Source of the DNA: Reyranella sp. | Lineage (GTDB): Bacteria; Pseudomonadota; Alphaproteobacteria; Reyranellales; Reyranellaceae | DNA: 64,000 bases | NCBI RefSeq assembly: GCF_017305915.1 | Contig: NZ_JAFKJN010000020.1 | Location: 1-64,000, forward strand | Direction of reading: 5' to 3' | The notes under the pieces: generated by a model | Database searches by the model: none | Seen by the model: the letters and a program-made list of their open reading frames with translations, nothing else | What the model was told of the DNA's origin: nothing | Position numbers and translations under genes: made by a program | Part shown: positions 34,909-44,474 of the stretch, in pieces | How positions within the stretch are numbered: position 1 is the stretch's first letter | How the letters are laid out: every line of letters starts with the position of its first letter

Positions 34909-36489
34909 ATGTTCTCCGTCATCATCTACGGCCGCAACGACCAGCACGGCTACAACCTGCACAAGCGCGCGGCGATCAGCTTCAATGCGCTGGCCGAGGT
35001 GATGTCCGATCCCGACGACGAGATCCTGTTCGTCGACTACAACACGCCGGACGACCATCCGACCTTCCCCGAGGCGATCCACGACACGCTGACCGACAAG
35101 GCCAAGCGGCACATGCGCATCCTGCGGGTGCGGCCCGAGCAGCATGCCCACCTGAAGTCGAAGACCCATCTGGTGGCGCTCGAATCGCAGTCGCGCAACG
35201 TGGCGCTGCGGCGGTCGAACCCGAAGAACCGCTGGATCCTCTACACCAACACCGACATGCTGCTGGTGCCGCGCAACGAGGGCGAATCGCTCAGCGACAT
35301 CCTGGGCGCGCTGCCCGACGGCTTCTACCAGATCCCGCGCTTCGAGATCCCCGAGATGCTGTGGGAGGCCGCATTCGACCGCAAGGATGCGGCCGGCAAT
35401 CTCACCAAGCTGCGCGACTGGTCGGTGCGCTTCCACCTCAACCAGGTGGTGCACAACTTCATGCCGATGAAGTACGACGCGCTCGGCGACTTCCAGGCGG
35501 TGCTGCGCGAGGACATGTTCGCCATCCACGGCTTCGACGAATCGATGATCCTGGGCTGGCACTGCGATTCCAACCTGGCGGCGCGGCTGGCGCTCTATCG
35601 CGGCCGGGTCGACACGCTGATGGACAAGGCGTTCGGCTATCACTGCGACCACACCCGCGTGGCGGCGGCCAACAACAAGGGCCGCAAGACCACGATGAAC
35701 AGCCACGACAAGTACATCTGGAACGTGAGCTCGCCCTACATTCCCGAGCAGGCCGACGACTGGGGCTGGCCGGAAGCGAAGGTCGAGGAGGTGCGGCTCG
35801 ACCGCGACACTTCCTACGAGCGCTTCACCGCGGGGCTGGGCAAGGCGATGGAACCGGCGTCGGTGCCGTTCACCAGCACCAGCGTCGAATGGCACCTGTT
35901 CGACGACCTGACCTACGATCTGCTCCATACCCTGCCGTTCGTCTGCGACCAGGTGCTGACCTACCCGAAGGAGACCGCCATCCTGGTCGCGGGCTGCCGC
36001 GCCGACTTCGTGCAGCGCTTCGCGGTGGCGTGGCGAGGCATGGGCTTCACCGGGCCGGTGCTGGTGCCCCAGGAGCTGGGGCTCGCGGTCAGCAATGCGG
36101 CGATCGAGAGCGGCCGGTTTGCAGATCAACTGAAGCGTGCAGAGCTTTTCTTGTTCGAGTTCGGCCTGGCAACCCAGCAGATCGACGACCCCGTGCGGGT
36201 CGGCCGCGAGGAAGCGCCGGCCGACCGTCGTCAGCTCGCGATCGTCGAGCGCCTGTTCCGCCGCGCCGCCTCGACCGAGGTCGACACGCGGCCCAAGGGC
36301 CGCCAGACTCCGCGCCGCTGCATCGGCGTTAACGTGATCTACAACAAATACTGGCCGATCTTTACCGATTACGTCGGCGCCAATATCAACCCCTTCTGCA
36401 GCCAGGTGCTGGCCGGCCTGCCGCTGGCCGAACCGCCGGCGACGATGAGGGAGAAGGTGCTGCTGAAGTTCAGGAAGAAGGCCGGTTGA
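34909..36489 (+). CDS. Glycosyltransferase-A-like protein
   Basis: 526 aa, start ATG 34909 with GGAGGGAAG just upstream. The first 130 residues look like a GT-A fold: VIIYGRNDQHGYNLHKRAAIS, then DDEILFVDYNTPDDHPTFP, and a candidate DxD-like segment YTNTDMLLVP. The rest, including GWHCDSNLAARLALY and the C-terminal 150 residues, has no motif I know. No membrane segment. Next to a TPR gene and close to a nucleotide-sugar dehydrogenase, so glycan synthesis is plausible. Acceptor and donor unknown. Confidence 0.65.
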   Translation: MFSVIIYGRNDQHGYNLHKRAAISFNALAEVMSDPDDEILFVDYNTPDDHPTFPEAIHDTLTDKAKRHMRILRVRPEQHAHLKSKTHLVALESQSRNVALRRSNPKNRWILYTNTDMLLVPRNEGESLSDILGALPDGFYQIPRFEIPEMLWEAAFDRKDAAGNLTKLRDWSVRFHLNQVVHNFMPMKYDALGDFQAVLREDMFAIHGFDESMILGWHCDSNLAARLALYRGRVDTLMDKAFGYHCDHTRVAAANNKGRKTTMNSHDKYIWNVSSPYIPEQADDWGWPEAKVEEVRLDRDTSYERFTAGLGKAMEPASVPFTSTSVEWHLFDDLTYDLLHTLPFVCDQVLTYPKETAILVAGCRADFVQRFAVAWRGMGFTGPVLVPQELGLAVSNAAIESGRFADQLKRAELFLFEFGLATQQIDDPVRVGREEAPADRRQLAIVERLFRRAASTEVDTRPKGRQTPRRCIGVNVIYNKYWPIFTDYVGANINPFCSQVLAGLPLAEPPATMREKVLLKFRKKAG

Positions 36490-36527
36490 CGCGCTCGGCC
36501 TGAATCTCACTCACGATTGCCGCTAGC

Positions 36528-37865
36528 CTAGCGGCCGTAGCCGACGTACAGCAGGTCGGCGACCGGCTCGAACGCGTCGGCCGGCAGGGTGCGCCACAGA
36601 TCGAGGATGGTGAGCCGCTGGCCGTTGTCGCGCTTGGCCCAGGCGGGATCGATCGTCTGGTACTCGGGCCAGCCGGTGGCGACGATCAGCAGGTCGGCGT
36701 CCCTGACCGCCGATTCGAGCGACGCCGCGCCGAGCGCCCGTTCGCCGAGCACGTTCAGCGCCGCTTCCTGGGCGAGCGGATCGTGCACCGTCACGATGTA
36801 GCCCTTGTCGGCCAAGGCGCCGGCGAGCTTCACGCTATGGCTCTCCTCGACGACCGGCGTCTGCGGCTTGTAGGAGAGGCCCAGCAGGGCAATGCGCGTG
36901 CCGGCCTTGGCGAACTTCGACACCAGCCCGGTCAGGCGCTCGACCTGGTAGTTGTTGATCTGGTCGGTCGCCTCGGCGACGTCGGCCTTGGCGCCGAGCT
37001 TGCGGGCCAGCGCCGCGAAGGCGACGTTGTCGCGCGGGAAGCACGGGCCGCCATAGCCCATCGCGCCCTTGAGGTACTTCGGGCCGATACGGGTGTCGGC
37101 GCCCAGCGCCTTGGTCACCACGTCGACGTCGGCGCCCGGCAGGCGGTCGCAGATGTCGGCCAGCATGTTGGCGTAGGAGATCTTGGTGGTGACGTAGGTG
37201 TTGACCGAGATCTTGGTCAGCTCCGCGCTCACCAGGTTCATGCGCTGCACCGGCGGGTTCTTGACGCACATCTGCCGGTAGATCGTCTCCAGCATGTCGC
37301 CGGCCTTCCCGTCGGCCTGGCCGACCAGAATCGAATCGGGATAGAGCATGTCGCGCACGACCGAGCCCAGCGCGATGAATTCCGGATTGTAGCAGAGGCC
37401 GAGATCCGGCCCGACCTTGCGGCCCGAGGCGGCCTCGAGCGCCTGCTTGATCTCGCCATCGGTCGAGCCCGGCATCACCGTCGAGGTGATGACCACGAGG
37501 TGATAGCCCTTCTTGTTGCGCAGCGCCTTGCCCAGCGTCTCCATCGCCTTCAGCACGTAGCTGTTGGAGAAGAAGCCGGTCTCCTTGTTGGACGGCGTCG
37601 GCACGATCACGAACGAGGCGTCGGTCTTCTGGATCGCCTCGTTGGCGTCCATGGTGGCCGACAGGCGCTCGCGGTTCTCGGCGATCAGCTCGTTGAGCTG
37701 CGGCTCGATGATGGGCATCTTGCCGGCGTTCAGCGCGTCGACGAGCGTCTTGCTGACGTCGAGACCGATCACGGTGAAGCCGCGGCTGGCGAGCACTGCA
37801 GCGAGCGGCGCGCCGAGCTTGCCGAGGCCGACGACATTGACGCGGGGGAGGGCAGAGACAGTCAT
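36528..37865 (-). CDS. UDP-glucose/GDP-mannose dehydrogenase-family protein
   Basis: 445 aa from ATG 37865, chosen because GGGA lies 6 nt upstream; ATG 37871 is 2 codons earlier. The Rossmann motif NVVGLGKLGAPLAAVLASRG, VIVPTPSN, STVMPGSTDG, YNPEFIALGSV and the catalytic Cys in GYGGPCFPRDN are all present. It oxidises a nucleotide sugar at C6 to the uronic acid in two NAD+ steps. Whether the substrate is UDP-glucose, UDP-ManNAc or another cannot be told. Divergent from pepA across 114 bp. Confidence 0.88.
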   Translation of the reverse strand: MTVSALPRVNVVGLGKLGAPLAAVLASRGFTVIGLDVSKTLVDALNAGKMPIIEPQLNELIAENRERLSATMDANEAIQKTDASFVIVPTPSNKETGFFSNSYVLKAMETLGKALRNKKGYHLVVITSTVMPGSTDGEIKQALEAASGRKVGPDLGLCYNPEFIALGSVVRDMLYPDSILVGQADGKAGDMLETIYRQMCVKNPPVQRMNLVSAELTKISVNTYVTTKISYANMLADICDRLPGADVDVVTKALGADTRIGPKYLKGAMGYGGPCFPRDNVAFAALARKLGAKADVAEATDQINNYQVERLTGLVSKFAKAGTRIALLGLSYKPQTPVVEESHSVKLAGALADKGYIVTVHDPLAQEAALNVLGERALGAASLESAVRDADLLIVATGWPEYQTIDPAWAKRDNGQRLTILDLWRTLPADAFEPVADLLYVGYGR

Positions 37866-37979
37866 TTTCATTCCCGTTTTGAGGGCCGGTACTGATACTG
37901 TCGCGGCGCCCGAGACGCAATTCGCACCTTGCGCCCTACGGTCGCAGGGGTGGAAACTTCGGCAAACACGAGGAACCCA

Positions 37980-39470
37980 ATGAAAGTGGAATTTTCGGCC
38001 TTTCCCAGGGCCTTCTCCGGCAACGTCGCGGTATTCGTGGGCGCCGAAAAGCAACTCCAGGTCACCGCCAAGGCGATCGACACGGCGACCGGCGGCGCCC
38101 TCGTGCGCGCGATGGAGGCGAGCCGCTTCACCGGCTCCAAGAGCAAGACGCTGACCGTGCTCGGCCAGCAGGGCTACGGCCGTCTGATCCTGCTTGGCGT
38201 CGGCAAGGCCCGCGAGCTCGATGCCCGTACCGCCGAGGCGCTGGGCGGCCTGATCGCCGCCGATGCCAACGGCGCCGGCCTGAAGGCCGTCACGATCGTG
38301 GTCGATCCGGTGAAGGGCAACCGCGTGCCGCCGGCCCAGGTCGCGGCGCATATTGCGCTCGGTGCGCAACTGCGCTCCTACCACTTCGACAAGTACAAGA
38401 CCAAGGAGAAGCCCGAGCAGAAGCCCTCGCTCGAGCAGATCACCATGGTCGTTGCCGGCTCGGCCGACGCGCGCCGCGCTTATGCCGCGCTCGAACCGGC
38501 GATCGACTCGGTCTTCCTCGCCCGCGACCTCGGCAACGAGCCGGCCAATGTGCTCTACCCGGTCGAGTTCGCCCGCCGCGCCCGCCAGCTGCTCACCAAG
38601 GTCGGCGTCAAGGTCGAGATCCTGGGCGAGGCCGAGATGAAGAAGCTCGGCATGAACGTCCTGCTCGCCGTCGGCCACGGCAGCCGCCGCGAATCGCAGA
38701 TGCTCGTCATGACCTGGATGAACGGCCCGAAGTCGCAGCAGCCGATCGCGCTGGTCGGCAAGGGCGTCTGCTTCGATACTGGCGGCATCTCGCTCAAGCC
38801 CGCGGGCGGTATGGAAGACATGAAAATGGACATGTGCGGCGCGGCGGCGGTGACGGGGGCGATGCGACTCCTGGCGGCGCGCAAGGCGCGGGTGAATGTC
38901 GTGGGCATCTGCGCGCTGGTCGAGAACATGCCAGACGGCAATGCGCAGCGGCCGGGCGACGTCTGGACCTCGATGTCGGGCCAGACCGTCGAGGTGATCA
39001 ACACCGACGCCGAAGGCCGGCTGATCCTGTGCGATGCGATGTGGCACGTGCAGAACAAATACAAGCCGCAGGCGATGGTCGAGCTCTCGACCCTCACCGG
39101 CGCGATCGTGGTCTCGCTGGGCCATGAGCGGGCGGGCTTGTTCAGCAACAACACCCCGCTTTCCAACCGGCTGCGCGCGGCCGGCTCGGAGATCGGCGAG
39201 AAGCTGTGGCGCATGCCGCTCGGGCCCAAGTACGACAAGCTGATCGATTCGGACATCGCCGACATGAAGAACGTCAGCAACGGCCGCGACGGCGGCTCGA
39301 TCACGGCGGCGCAGTTCCTGCATCGCTTCGTGCAGGAGGGCGTCGCCTGGGCGCATCTCGACATTGCCGGCACCGCCTGGGGCAAGGGCAACGAGACCAC
39401 GCCCAAGGGCGCCTCGGCGTTCGGCGTGCGGCTGCTCGACAGGTGGATCGCCGACAGCTACGAGCGCTGA
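37980..39470 (+). CDS. pepA: Leucyl aminopeptidase
   Basis: 496 aa from ATG 37980, with GAGGA 6 nt upstream. M17 family: the metal and active-site blocks VGKGVCFDTGGISLKPAGG, MKMDMCGAA and NTDAEGRLILCDA are intact. It removes N-terminal residues from peptides as a hexamer with two metals per subunit; some homologues also bind DNA. Followed 19 bp later by holC, the arrangement seen in many proteobacteria. Confidence 0.96.
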   Translation: MKVEFSAFPRAFSGNVAVFVGAEKQLQVTAKAIDTATGGALVRAMEASRFTGSKSKTLTVLGQQGYGRLILLGVGKARELDARTAEALGGLIAADANGAGLKAVTIVVDPVKGNRVPPAQVAAHIALGAQLRSYHFDKYKTKEKPEQKPSLEQITMVVAGSADARRAYAALEPAIDSVFLARDLGNEPANVLYPVEFARRARQLLTKVGVKVEILGEAEMKKLGMNVLLAVGHGSRRESQMLVMTWMNGPKSQQPIALVGKGVCFDTGGISLKPAGGMEDMKMDMCGAAAVTGAMRLLAARKARVNVVGICALVENMPDGNAQRPGDVWTSMSGQTVEVINTDAEGRLILCDAMWHVQNKYKPQAMVELSTLTGAIVVSLGHERAGLFSNNTPLSNRLRAAGSEIGEKLWRMPLGPKYDKLIDSDIADMKNVSNGRDGGSITAAQFLHRFVQEGVAWAHLDIAGTAWGKGNETTPKGASAFGVRLLDRWIADSYER

Positions 39471-39489
39471 AGGGAGCGTTGACGGGCCG

Positions 39490-39939
39490 ATGGCGACCGA
39501 GGTCAATTTCTATCACCTGACCAAGTCGTCGCTCGAGGACGCGCTGCCGCGCCTGCTGGAGAAGACCCTGCAGGCCGGCGAGCGGGCGGTGGTGCTGCTC
39601 GGCTCGCCAGAGCGGGTCGATGCGCTGAACACCCACCTCTGGACCTTCGATCCCAACGGCTTCCTGCCGCACGGCTCGGCGCGCGACGGCGAGGCCGAGC
39701 GGCAGCCGGTCTGGCTGACCCATCACGACGAGAACCCCAACGGCGCCGCCTTCCTGTTCGTCGCCGATCGCGCCAGGTCCGAGCGCGTTGCCGACTACAA
39801 GCGCTGCTTCGAGCTGTTCGACGGCCGCGACGAGGCCGCGGTGGCCGACTCGCGCGAGCGCTGGAAGGCCTACAAGGCGGCGGGGCACGCCGTGGTCTAT
39901 TGGCAGCAGACCGACAGGGGCTGGGAGAAGAAGGCCTGA
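39490..39939 (+). CDS. holC: DNA polymerase III chi subunit
   Basis: 149 aa. EVNFYHLTKSSLEDALPRLL at the N-terminus and LLGSPERVDALNTHLWTFD, GFLPHGSA, and WLTHHDENPNGA match HolC of alphaproteobacteria. Chi links the clamp-loader complex (through psi) to SSB. Downstream of pepA, probably cotranscribed. The C-terminus WQQTDRGWEKKA is as in homologues. Confidence 0.92.
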   Translation: MATEVNFYHLTKSSLEDALPRLLEKTLQAGERAVVLLGSPERVDALNTHLWTFDPNGFLPHGSARDGEAERQPVWLTHHDENPNGAAFLFVADRARSERVADYKRCFELFDGRDEAAVADSRERWKAYKAAGHAVVYWQQTDRGWEKKA

Positions 39940-40034
39940 AACAATTGACACGCGACCGCGGGCGGTGACGGCCGGCGGGCTTCGGCGCTCTTCGGCGCGG
40001 TCTGGCCGATCCTGAGGGCCGTCGGCGGCGAATG

Positions 40035-41099
40035 TCAGCGCCTGGGCTTGCGGAACGCCGACCATGCGGCGGCGAAGCGCTCGGCCCACGTATAGTCGCC
40101 CTCGCGGCGATAGAAATGCGAGGCGTCGGCCTCGAAGCCCTGCATGTAGCGCTGGTAGCCAAGCTTGTGGATCCGCTCGGACTGCGCCTGCGCGGCCAGC
40201 AGATCGAGCGCGCGCTCTATGCCGAGGCCGGCCAGCCCGGCTCCGCGCTTCTGCAGCAGCTCGGCCGCCATGTCGGGCACGCCGATCGCCGAGTAGATGG
40301 CGGCGAGCTTCAGCAGCTTGGCGGTGTCGAGCGCTGCGCGCTCGAAGTCGCGGGCGTACCATGCCTCGCCCTGGAACGGCCGGCCGAACAGGGTCTCGGC
40401 CGGCGTCGGCCAGACATAGCGACCGGGCAGGGCGCGCGAGGAGTAGTTCCGAACGTCGAGCCGCATCAGCTCGTAGCCCTGCCGCCGCATGAAGCGGTCG
40501 GTGTTGTGGAAGGTATGGTCGCTGTCGGACTCGGTGCCGATGAAGTTGACCTCGAGCTGCACGCCCAGCACGCCGGCGGGTCCGAGCTTGCCGTCGAAGG
40601 TCTGCAGCACCTCGAAGTCCGAGCCGTCGATGTCGATCTTCAGGTAGTCGAAGTCGCGCCAGTCGCGCGCTGCCAGCAGGTCGGCCACCGCCGCCGGGCA
40701 GGTGCTGTCGGCTAAATCGGTCATCTCCCAGGCGTTGTGGCGGAGCTGCTCCTCGATCTCGGCCTTGGCGAGGCGCGCCTGTCGGATCTCGCGGGTGCGC
40801 ATGAAGGAGAGACGCTCGCGCACCGCCATGATCAGCGGCGAGGCCTGGCCGCGTTCGAGATCGACCGGCTTGCCGGCGACGCCGGCAACGAAGGTCGGCA
40901 CGTACTCCACGCCCGGCAGGGTCTCCGTCTTGGCGAGGCGGGCGCATTCGGCGCGGCTGGCATCGATGCCGATCGCCTGCAGCCGGTCGCCGAACGCCCG
41001 CCAGCGCGGATCGAGGCCGCCCGAGCAGCCGACATCGAGCAACCGGAACGGCGTTGCGCCCAGCGCATCCGCGACGAGGCTCGTGAAGGCGCTGTCCAT
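40035..41099 (-). CDS. FkbM-like methyltransferase
   Basis: 354 aa. SAM motif LLDVGCSGGLDPRWRAFG (20-37), acidic loop GIDASRAEC, and YLKIDIDGSDFEVLQTFDG, a variant of the FkbM motif. The C-terminal third (FGRPFQGEAWYARDFERAAL) is an extension of unknown role. Its stop lies 95 bp from holC; the start is 7 nt past the stop of the cyclase-family gene upstream, so both may be one transcript. Substrate unknown. Confidence 0.72.
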   Translation of the reverse strand: MDSAFTSLVADALGATPFRLLDVGCSGGLDPRWRAFGDRLQAIGIDASRAECARLAKTETLPGVEYVPTFVAGVAGKPVDLERGQASPLIMAVRERLSFMRTREIRQARLAKAEIEEQLRHNAWEMTDLADSTCPAAVADLLAARDWRDFDYLKIDIDGSDFEVLQTFDGKLGPAGVLGVQLEVNFIGTESDSDHTFHNTDRFMRRQGYELMRLDVRNYSSRALPGRYVWPTPAETLFGRPFQGEAWYARDFERAALDTAKLLKLAAIYSAIGVPDMAAELLQKRGAGLAGLGIERALDLLAAQAQSERIHKLGYQRYMQGFEADASHFYRREGDYTWAERFAAAWSAFRKPRR

Positions 41100-41106
41100 T
41101 CCGCTC

Positions 41107-42144
41107 CTAGACGGTCGCGACCGGCGTCGCCGGCGAGCCGACGGCGCCGGGCAGGCGCAGCGGCGGCGCGGTCAGCAGGAAGCGCGAGCGGCCGCGCTCG
41201 CGCAGCCACAGCGCGAGATCCTTCAGCCACCAGATCTCGCCGAGATTGAGCCCGAGCTTGAACAGGCAGTGATTGTGCAGCGGTAGCGACGGATGCTGCG
41301 CACCCTCCGGCCCGGGCCGCGCCGGTACCGCCTCGACGCCGTAGTTGTCGGCGATCAATGCCGAGATCTGGCTATCGGTGATCCACTGCAGCAGCCGCTT
41401 GTCGCGCCCGTCGAGCACGCTGCACATCGCATGGGCGCGGGCCGCATCGACCTTCTTGTTCATCTGCAGGATCTCGTCGGTGAAGCCGGTGTAGAGCAGC
41501 AGCATGTCACCCGGCTCGACCGCCACCTTGTCCGCTTCCAGCACACGCTGGAAGTCCTCGAAGCTCACATATTTGTGGTCGCGGCCGTAGTGCTTCTCGA
41601 GATCGACCAGCACGGCCCGGCCCTGGATCGCCTTGGCCGCCATGTTCTCGACGCCGAGCTTGTGGGCGTAGCTGAGATGGCCGCAGCCGTCGCGGCCGGC
41701 ATCGGTCTGCGGGCCGACCACGTCCGAGCCCGACTTGTAGCCGTTGTAGAACAGCGGCTCGGGCACGCCGTCGCCGTCGGCATCGAACATCCCGCCGACA
41801 TGGGCCAGCGTATCCCACTGCGTCGAATACTGCAGCGTCAGGATCACGCGGTCGTCGCACGCCACGTCCTGGAACAGCGGATTGAGCGAGTTGGTGAGGA
41901 AGTTGAACCGCCAGCCGTTCTCGTCACCGGTCGGCGACAGCACCGGCGGCAGCCGGCGCGAATTCAGCACGTTGCCGCCCGGGAAGTCGAGCGGCAGGCT
42001 GAGGCAGAACGACAGGCCTTCCTTCACCTCGGCGATGCCCTCCATCACCTTCTTGGGGGTGATCAGGTTGAGGCGGCCGAGTTGATCGTCGTCGCCCCAA
42101 TCGCCCCAGGTCGAGCCTTCGGGACGATGCTTCCAGCGCTTCAT
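41107..42144 (-). CDS. Cyclase-family metal-dependent hydrolase
   Basis: 345 aa. The family is PF04199 (kynurenine formamidase-like). The metal-binding segment, usually HxGTHxDxPxH, reads QYSTQWDTLAHVGGMFDADG here, so first His residues are replaced and only Asp and the last His remain. Later blocks GHLSYAHKLGVENMAAKAIQ and LLLYTGFTDEILQ fit the family. Start ATG 42144. Reaction unknown; longer 'cyclase' members of this form are common in catabolic clusters. Confidence 0.72.
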   Translation of the reverse strand: MKRWKHRPEGSTWGDWGDDDQLGRLNLITPKKVMEGIAEVKEGLSFCLSLPLDFPGGNVLNSRRLPPVLSPTGDENGWRFNFLTNSLNPLFQDVACDDRVILTLQYSTQWDTLAHVGGMFDADGDGVPEPLFYNGYKSGSDVVGPQTDAGRDGCGHLSYAHKLGVENMAAKAIQGRAVLVDLEKHYGRDHKYVSFEDFQRVLEADKVAVEPGDMLLLYTGFTDEILQMNKKVDAARAHAMCSVLDGRDKRLLQWITDSQISALIADNYGVEAVPARPGPEGAQHPSLPLHNHCLFKLGLNLGEIWWLKDLALWLRERGRSRFLLTAPPLRLPGAVGSPATPVATV

Positions 42145-42210
42145 GGCGTTTGCCCCCTGATCATCGGGTCGCGAGACTAGAGCATTCTTGCTCGAAGCCG
42201 AAGCGTCACG

Positions 42211-42279
42211 CTGTCATCCCGAGGCCGATGGCCGAGGGATCTTTATCGGAAGGGTCCCTCGCTGCGCTCGGGATGACAG
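42211..42279. repeat. Palindromic repeat element upstream of the tup operon
   Basis: Perfect 13-bp outer arms CTGTCATCCCGAG (42211-42223) and CTCGGGATGACAG (42267-42279), and inner arms CGAGGGA (42233-42239) and TCCCTCG (42255-42261). It lies between the divergent cyclase gene and the permease gene, 30 bp before the latter. Related in sequence to the element at 44475-44588. Such short palindromes are dispersed in many alphaproteobacterial genomes. Confidence 0.8.
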
Positions 42280-42308
42280 TGCTCCGTTTGTTTGCGAGAA
42301 GACGGACG

Positions 42309-43001
42309 ATGCCCGAGAATCTCTCCGCGCTGGACCTCGTTCTGACGGGCGATCCGGCGCTGTTCGCGATCGTACGGCTGGCGCTGGTCGTCAGCCTGTC
42401 GGCCGTGCTGCTGGCGGCCCTGATCGGCGTGCCTCTGGGGGCGGCGATCGCGCTGTCGAGCTTCCGCGGCCGCGACGCCGCGATCGTGTTCCTCAATGCC
42501 ATGATGGGCCTGCCGCCGGTGGTGATCGGCCTGATCGTCTATCTCGCCTTGTCGCGCTCGGGTCCGCTGGGCGAGTGGGGACTGCTGTTCACGCCGCAGG
42601 CGATGGTGATCGCCCAGACCATCCTGGTGACGCCGATCATCGCGGCGCTCGCGCGCCAGACCATAGAGGACCTGTGGCTGGAGTATCGCGACGAGCTGAC
42701 GGCGATGGATGTCCGCCCCTTGCGCCGCATCACCACCCTGGTCTGGGATGCCCGCTTCAGCCTGATCACCGCGCTGCTGGCCGGCTTCGGCCGCGCCGCT
42801 GCGGAGGTCGGCGCCGTGATCATCGTCGGCGGCAACATCGATGGCTTCACCCGCACCATGACGACGGCGATCGCGCTCGAGACCTCCAAGGGCAACCTGC
42901 CGCTGGCGATCGGCCTCGGCCTGGTGCTGATCGCGATCGTGCTGGCGGTCAACGGGCTCGCCTGGGCGCTGCGGCGCGCGGCAGAACGGCTGGCGGGATG
43001 A
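42309..43001 (+). CDS. tupB: Tungstate-type ABC transporter permease
   Basis: 230 aa, five or six membrane segments. EAA-type loop YRDELTAMDVRPLRRITTLVW (about 140-158), then FGRAAAEVGAVIIVGGNI. It matches permeases of the tungstate/oxyanion family, shorter than ModB or CysW. First gene of tupB-tupC-tupA, whose joins are ATGA overlaps. It forms the inner-membrane pore. Molybdate cannot be excluded as substrate. Confidence 0.82.
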   Translation: MPENLSALDLVLTGDPALFAIVRLALVVSLSAVLLAALIGVPLGAAIALSSFRGRDAAIVFLNAMMGLPPVVIGLIVYLALSRSGPLGEWGLLFTPQAMVIAQTILVTPIIAALARQTIEDLWLEYRDELTAMDVRPLRRITTLVWDARFSLITALLAGFGRAAAEVGAVIIVGGNIDGFTRTMTTAIALETSKGNLPLAIGLGLVLIAIVLAVNGLAWALRRAAERLAG

Positions 43002-43657
43002 TCCGCTTCGACGAGGTGACGATCGCGGCGGGGGCGGTGACCCTGCTCGACCGCCTGTCGCTCACGCTGGCGGCTGGTGCACCGACGGTGCTGATCGGCC
43101 CCAACGGCGCCGGCAAGAGCACCGTGCTGCGCGCTGCGATGGGCCTGCTGCCGCCGACATCCGGCCGCATCCTGCGCGAGGGCGAGCCGCGGCGGGCCAT
43201 CGTTTTCCAGCGGCCGACCATGCTGCGCCGCACAGCCGAGGCCAACGTGCGCTACGCGATGGCCGATGCCGACCGCACTGCCGAACTGCTGGCGCTGGTC
43301 GGATTGGAGCACGCCGCGACGCGGCCGGCGCGGCGGCTGAGCGGCGGCGAACAGCAGCGGCTGGCACTGGCTCGCGCGCTGGCGCGCGATCCCACGATCC
43401 TGTTTCTCGATGAGCCCACGGCCAGCCTCGATCCTGCCTCGACCAAGGCGATGGAGGACGTGATCCGCGCCGTCGGCCGGCAAGGGATCAAGGTCGTGAT
43501 GTCGACCCACGACCTCGGCGAGGCGCGGCGGCTGGCGGGCGAGGTGGTTTTGCTGCATCGTGGCCGGGTCGTCGAAGCTGCCGCCGCACCCCGCTTCTTC
43601 GATGCGCCCGCCACGGAAGAGGCGCGCAAGTTCATCGCCGGGGAGTTGCTCGTATGA
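42998..43657 (+). CDS. tupC: Tungstate-type ABC transporter ATP-binding protein
   Basis: 219 aa. Walker A IGPNGAGKST, Q-loop VFQRPTMLRR, signature LSGGEQQRLALARALA, Walker B ILFLDEPTASLD. There is no C-terminal regulatory domain, unlike ModC or CysA, in line with TupC. The start overlaps the permease stop (ATGA) and the stop overlaps the start of tupA, so all three are coupled. Confidence 0.85.
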   Translation: MIRFDEVTIAAGAVTLLDRLSLTLAAGAPTVLIGPNGAGKSTVLRAAMGLLPPTSGRILREGEPRRAIVFQRPTMLRRTAEANVRYAMADADRTAELLALVGLEHAATRPARRLSGGEQQRLALARALARDPTILFLDEPTASLDPASTKAMEDVIRAVGRQGIKVVMSTHDLGEARRLAGEVVLLHRGRVVEAAAAPRFFDAPATEEARKFIAGELLV

Positions 43658-44472
43658 TCCGCCGCCTGTTGCTCGCCGTCGCCTTGGCGTTCGCCGTTCC
43701 CGCCTTGGCGCAGGACAACTCGATCGTCGTCGCCTCGACGACCTCGACCCAGGACTCCGGCCTGTTCGGGGACATCCTGCCCTTGTTCAAGAGGAGCACC
43801 GGGATCGACGTGAAGGTGGTGGCGCTGGGCACCGGGCAAGCGCTCGACGTCGGGCGGCGCGGCGATGCCGACGTCGTGTTCGTGCATGCCAGGTCGGAGG
43901 AGGAGAAGTTCGTCGCCGAGGGCTTCGGCGTGAAGCGCCATCCGGTGATGTACAACGACTTCATCGTGGTCGGGCCGCGCAGCGATCCGGCCGGCGTCGG
44001 CAAGGCCAGGGACGTCGTCGAGGCGCTGCACATCATCAGGGACAAGGGCCTGCCTTTCATCTCGCGCGGCGACCGCTCGGGCACGCATGTCGCCGAGCTC
44101 AAGCTCTGGAAGGAGGCCGGTATCGACCTCGAGCGCGACAAGGGTCTCTGGTACAAGTCGATCGGGCAGGGCATGGGCGCGGCGCTCAACACCGCCTCGG
44201 CGGCCGATGCCTACGTGCTGACCGACCGCGGGACCTGGCTGTCGTTCAAGAACAAGGGCGGCCTCGCGATCCTGGTGCAGGGCGACAAGCGGCTGTTCAA
44301 CCAGTACGGCGTGATGCTGGTGAATCCGGCCAAGCATCCGCACGTGAAGAAGGCGAAAGGGCAGCAGTTCATCGACTGGCTGATCGCGCGCGAGGGCCAG
44401 GACGCCGTTGCCAACTACAAGATCAACGGCGAGCAGCTCTTCTTCCCGAACGCCGGCGACCCGAACGCTTAG
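43654..44472 (+). CDS. tupA: Tungstate-type substrate-binding protein
   Basis: 272 aa. A Sec signal (MIRRLLLAVALAFAVPALAQ) is followed by VVASTTSTQDSGLFGDILP; the STTSTQDSG segment is the TupA-type oxyanion-binding loop, and SRGDRSGTH forms the second part. The two-domain periplasmic fold ends EQLFFPNAGDPNA. It delivers tungstate, or possibly molybdate, to the permease. Last gene of the operon, followed by a palindromic repeat. Confidence 0.87.
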   Translation: MIRRLLLAVALAFAVPALAQDNSIVVASTTSTQDSGLFGDILPLFKRSTGIDVKVVALGTGQALDVGRRGDADVVFVHARSEEEKFVAEGFGVKRHPVMYNDFIVVGPRSDPAGVGKARDVVEALHIIRDKGLPFISRGDRSGTHVAELKLWKEAGIDLERDKGLWYKSIGQGMGAALNTASAADAYVLTDRGTWLSFKNKGGLAILVQGDKRLFNQYGVMLVNPAKHPHVKKAKGQQFIDWLIAREGQDAVANYKINGEQLFFPNAGDPNA

Positions 44473-44474
44473 CT

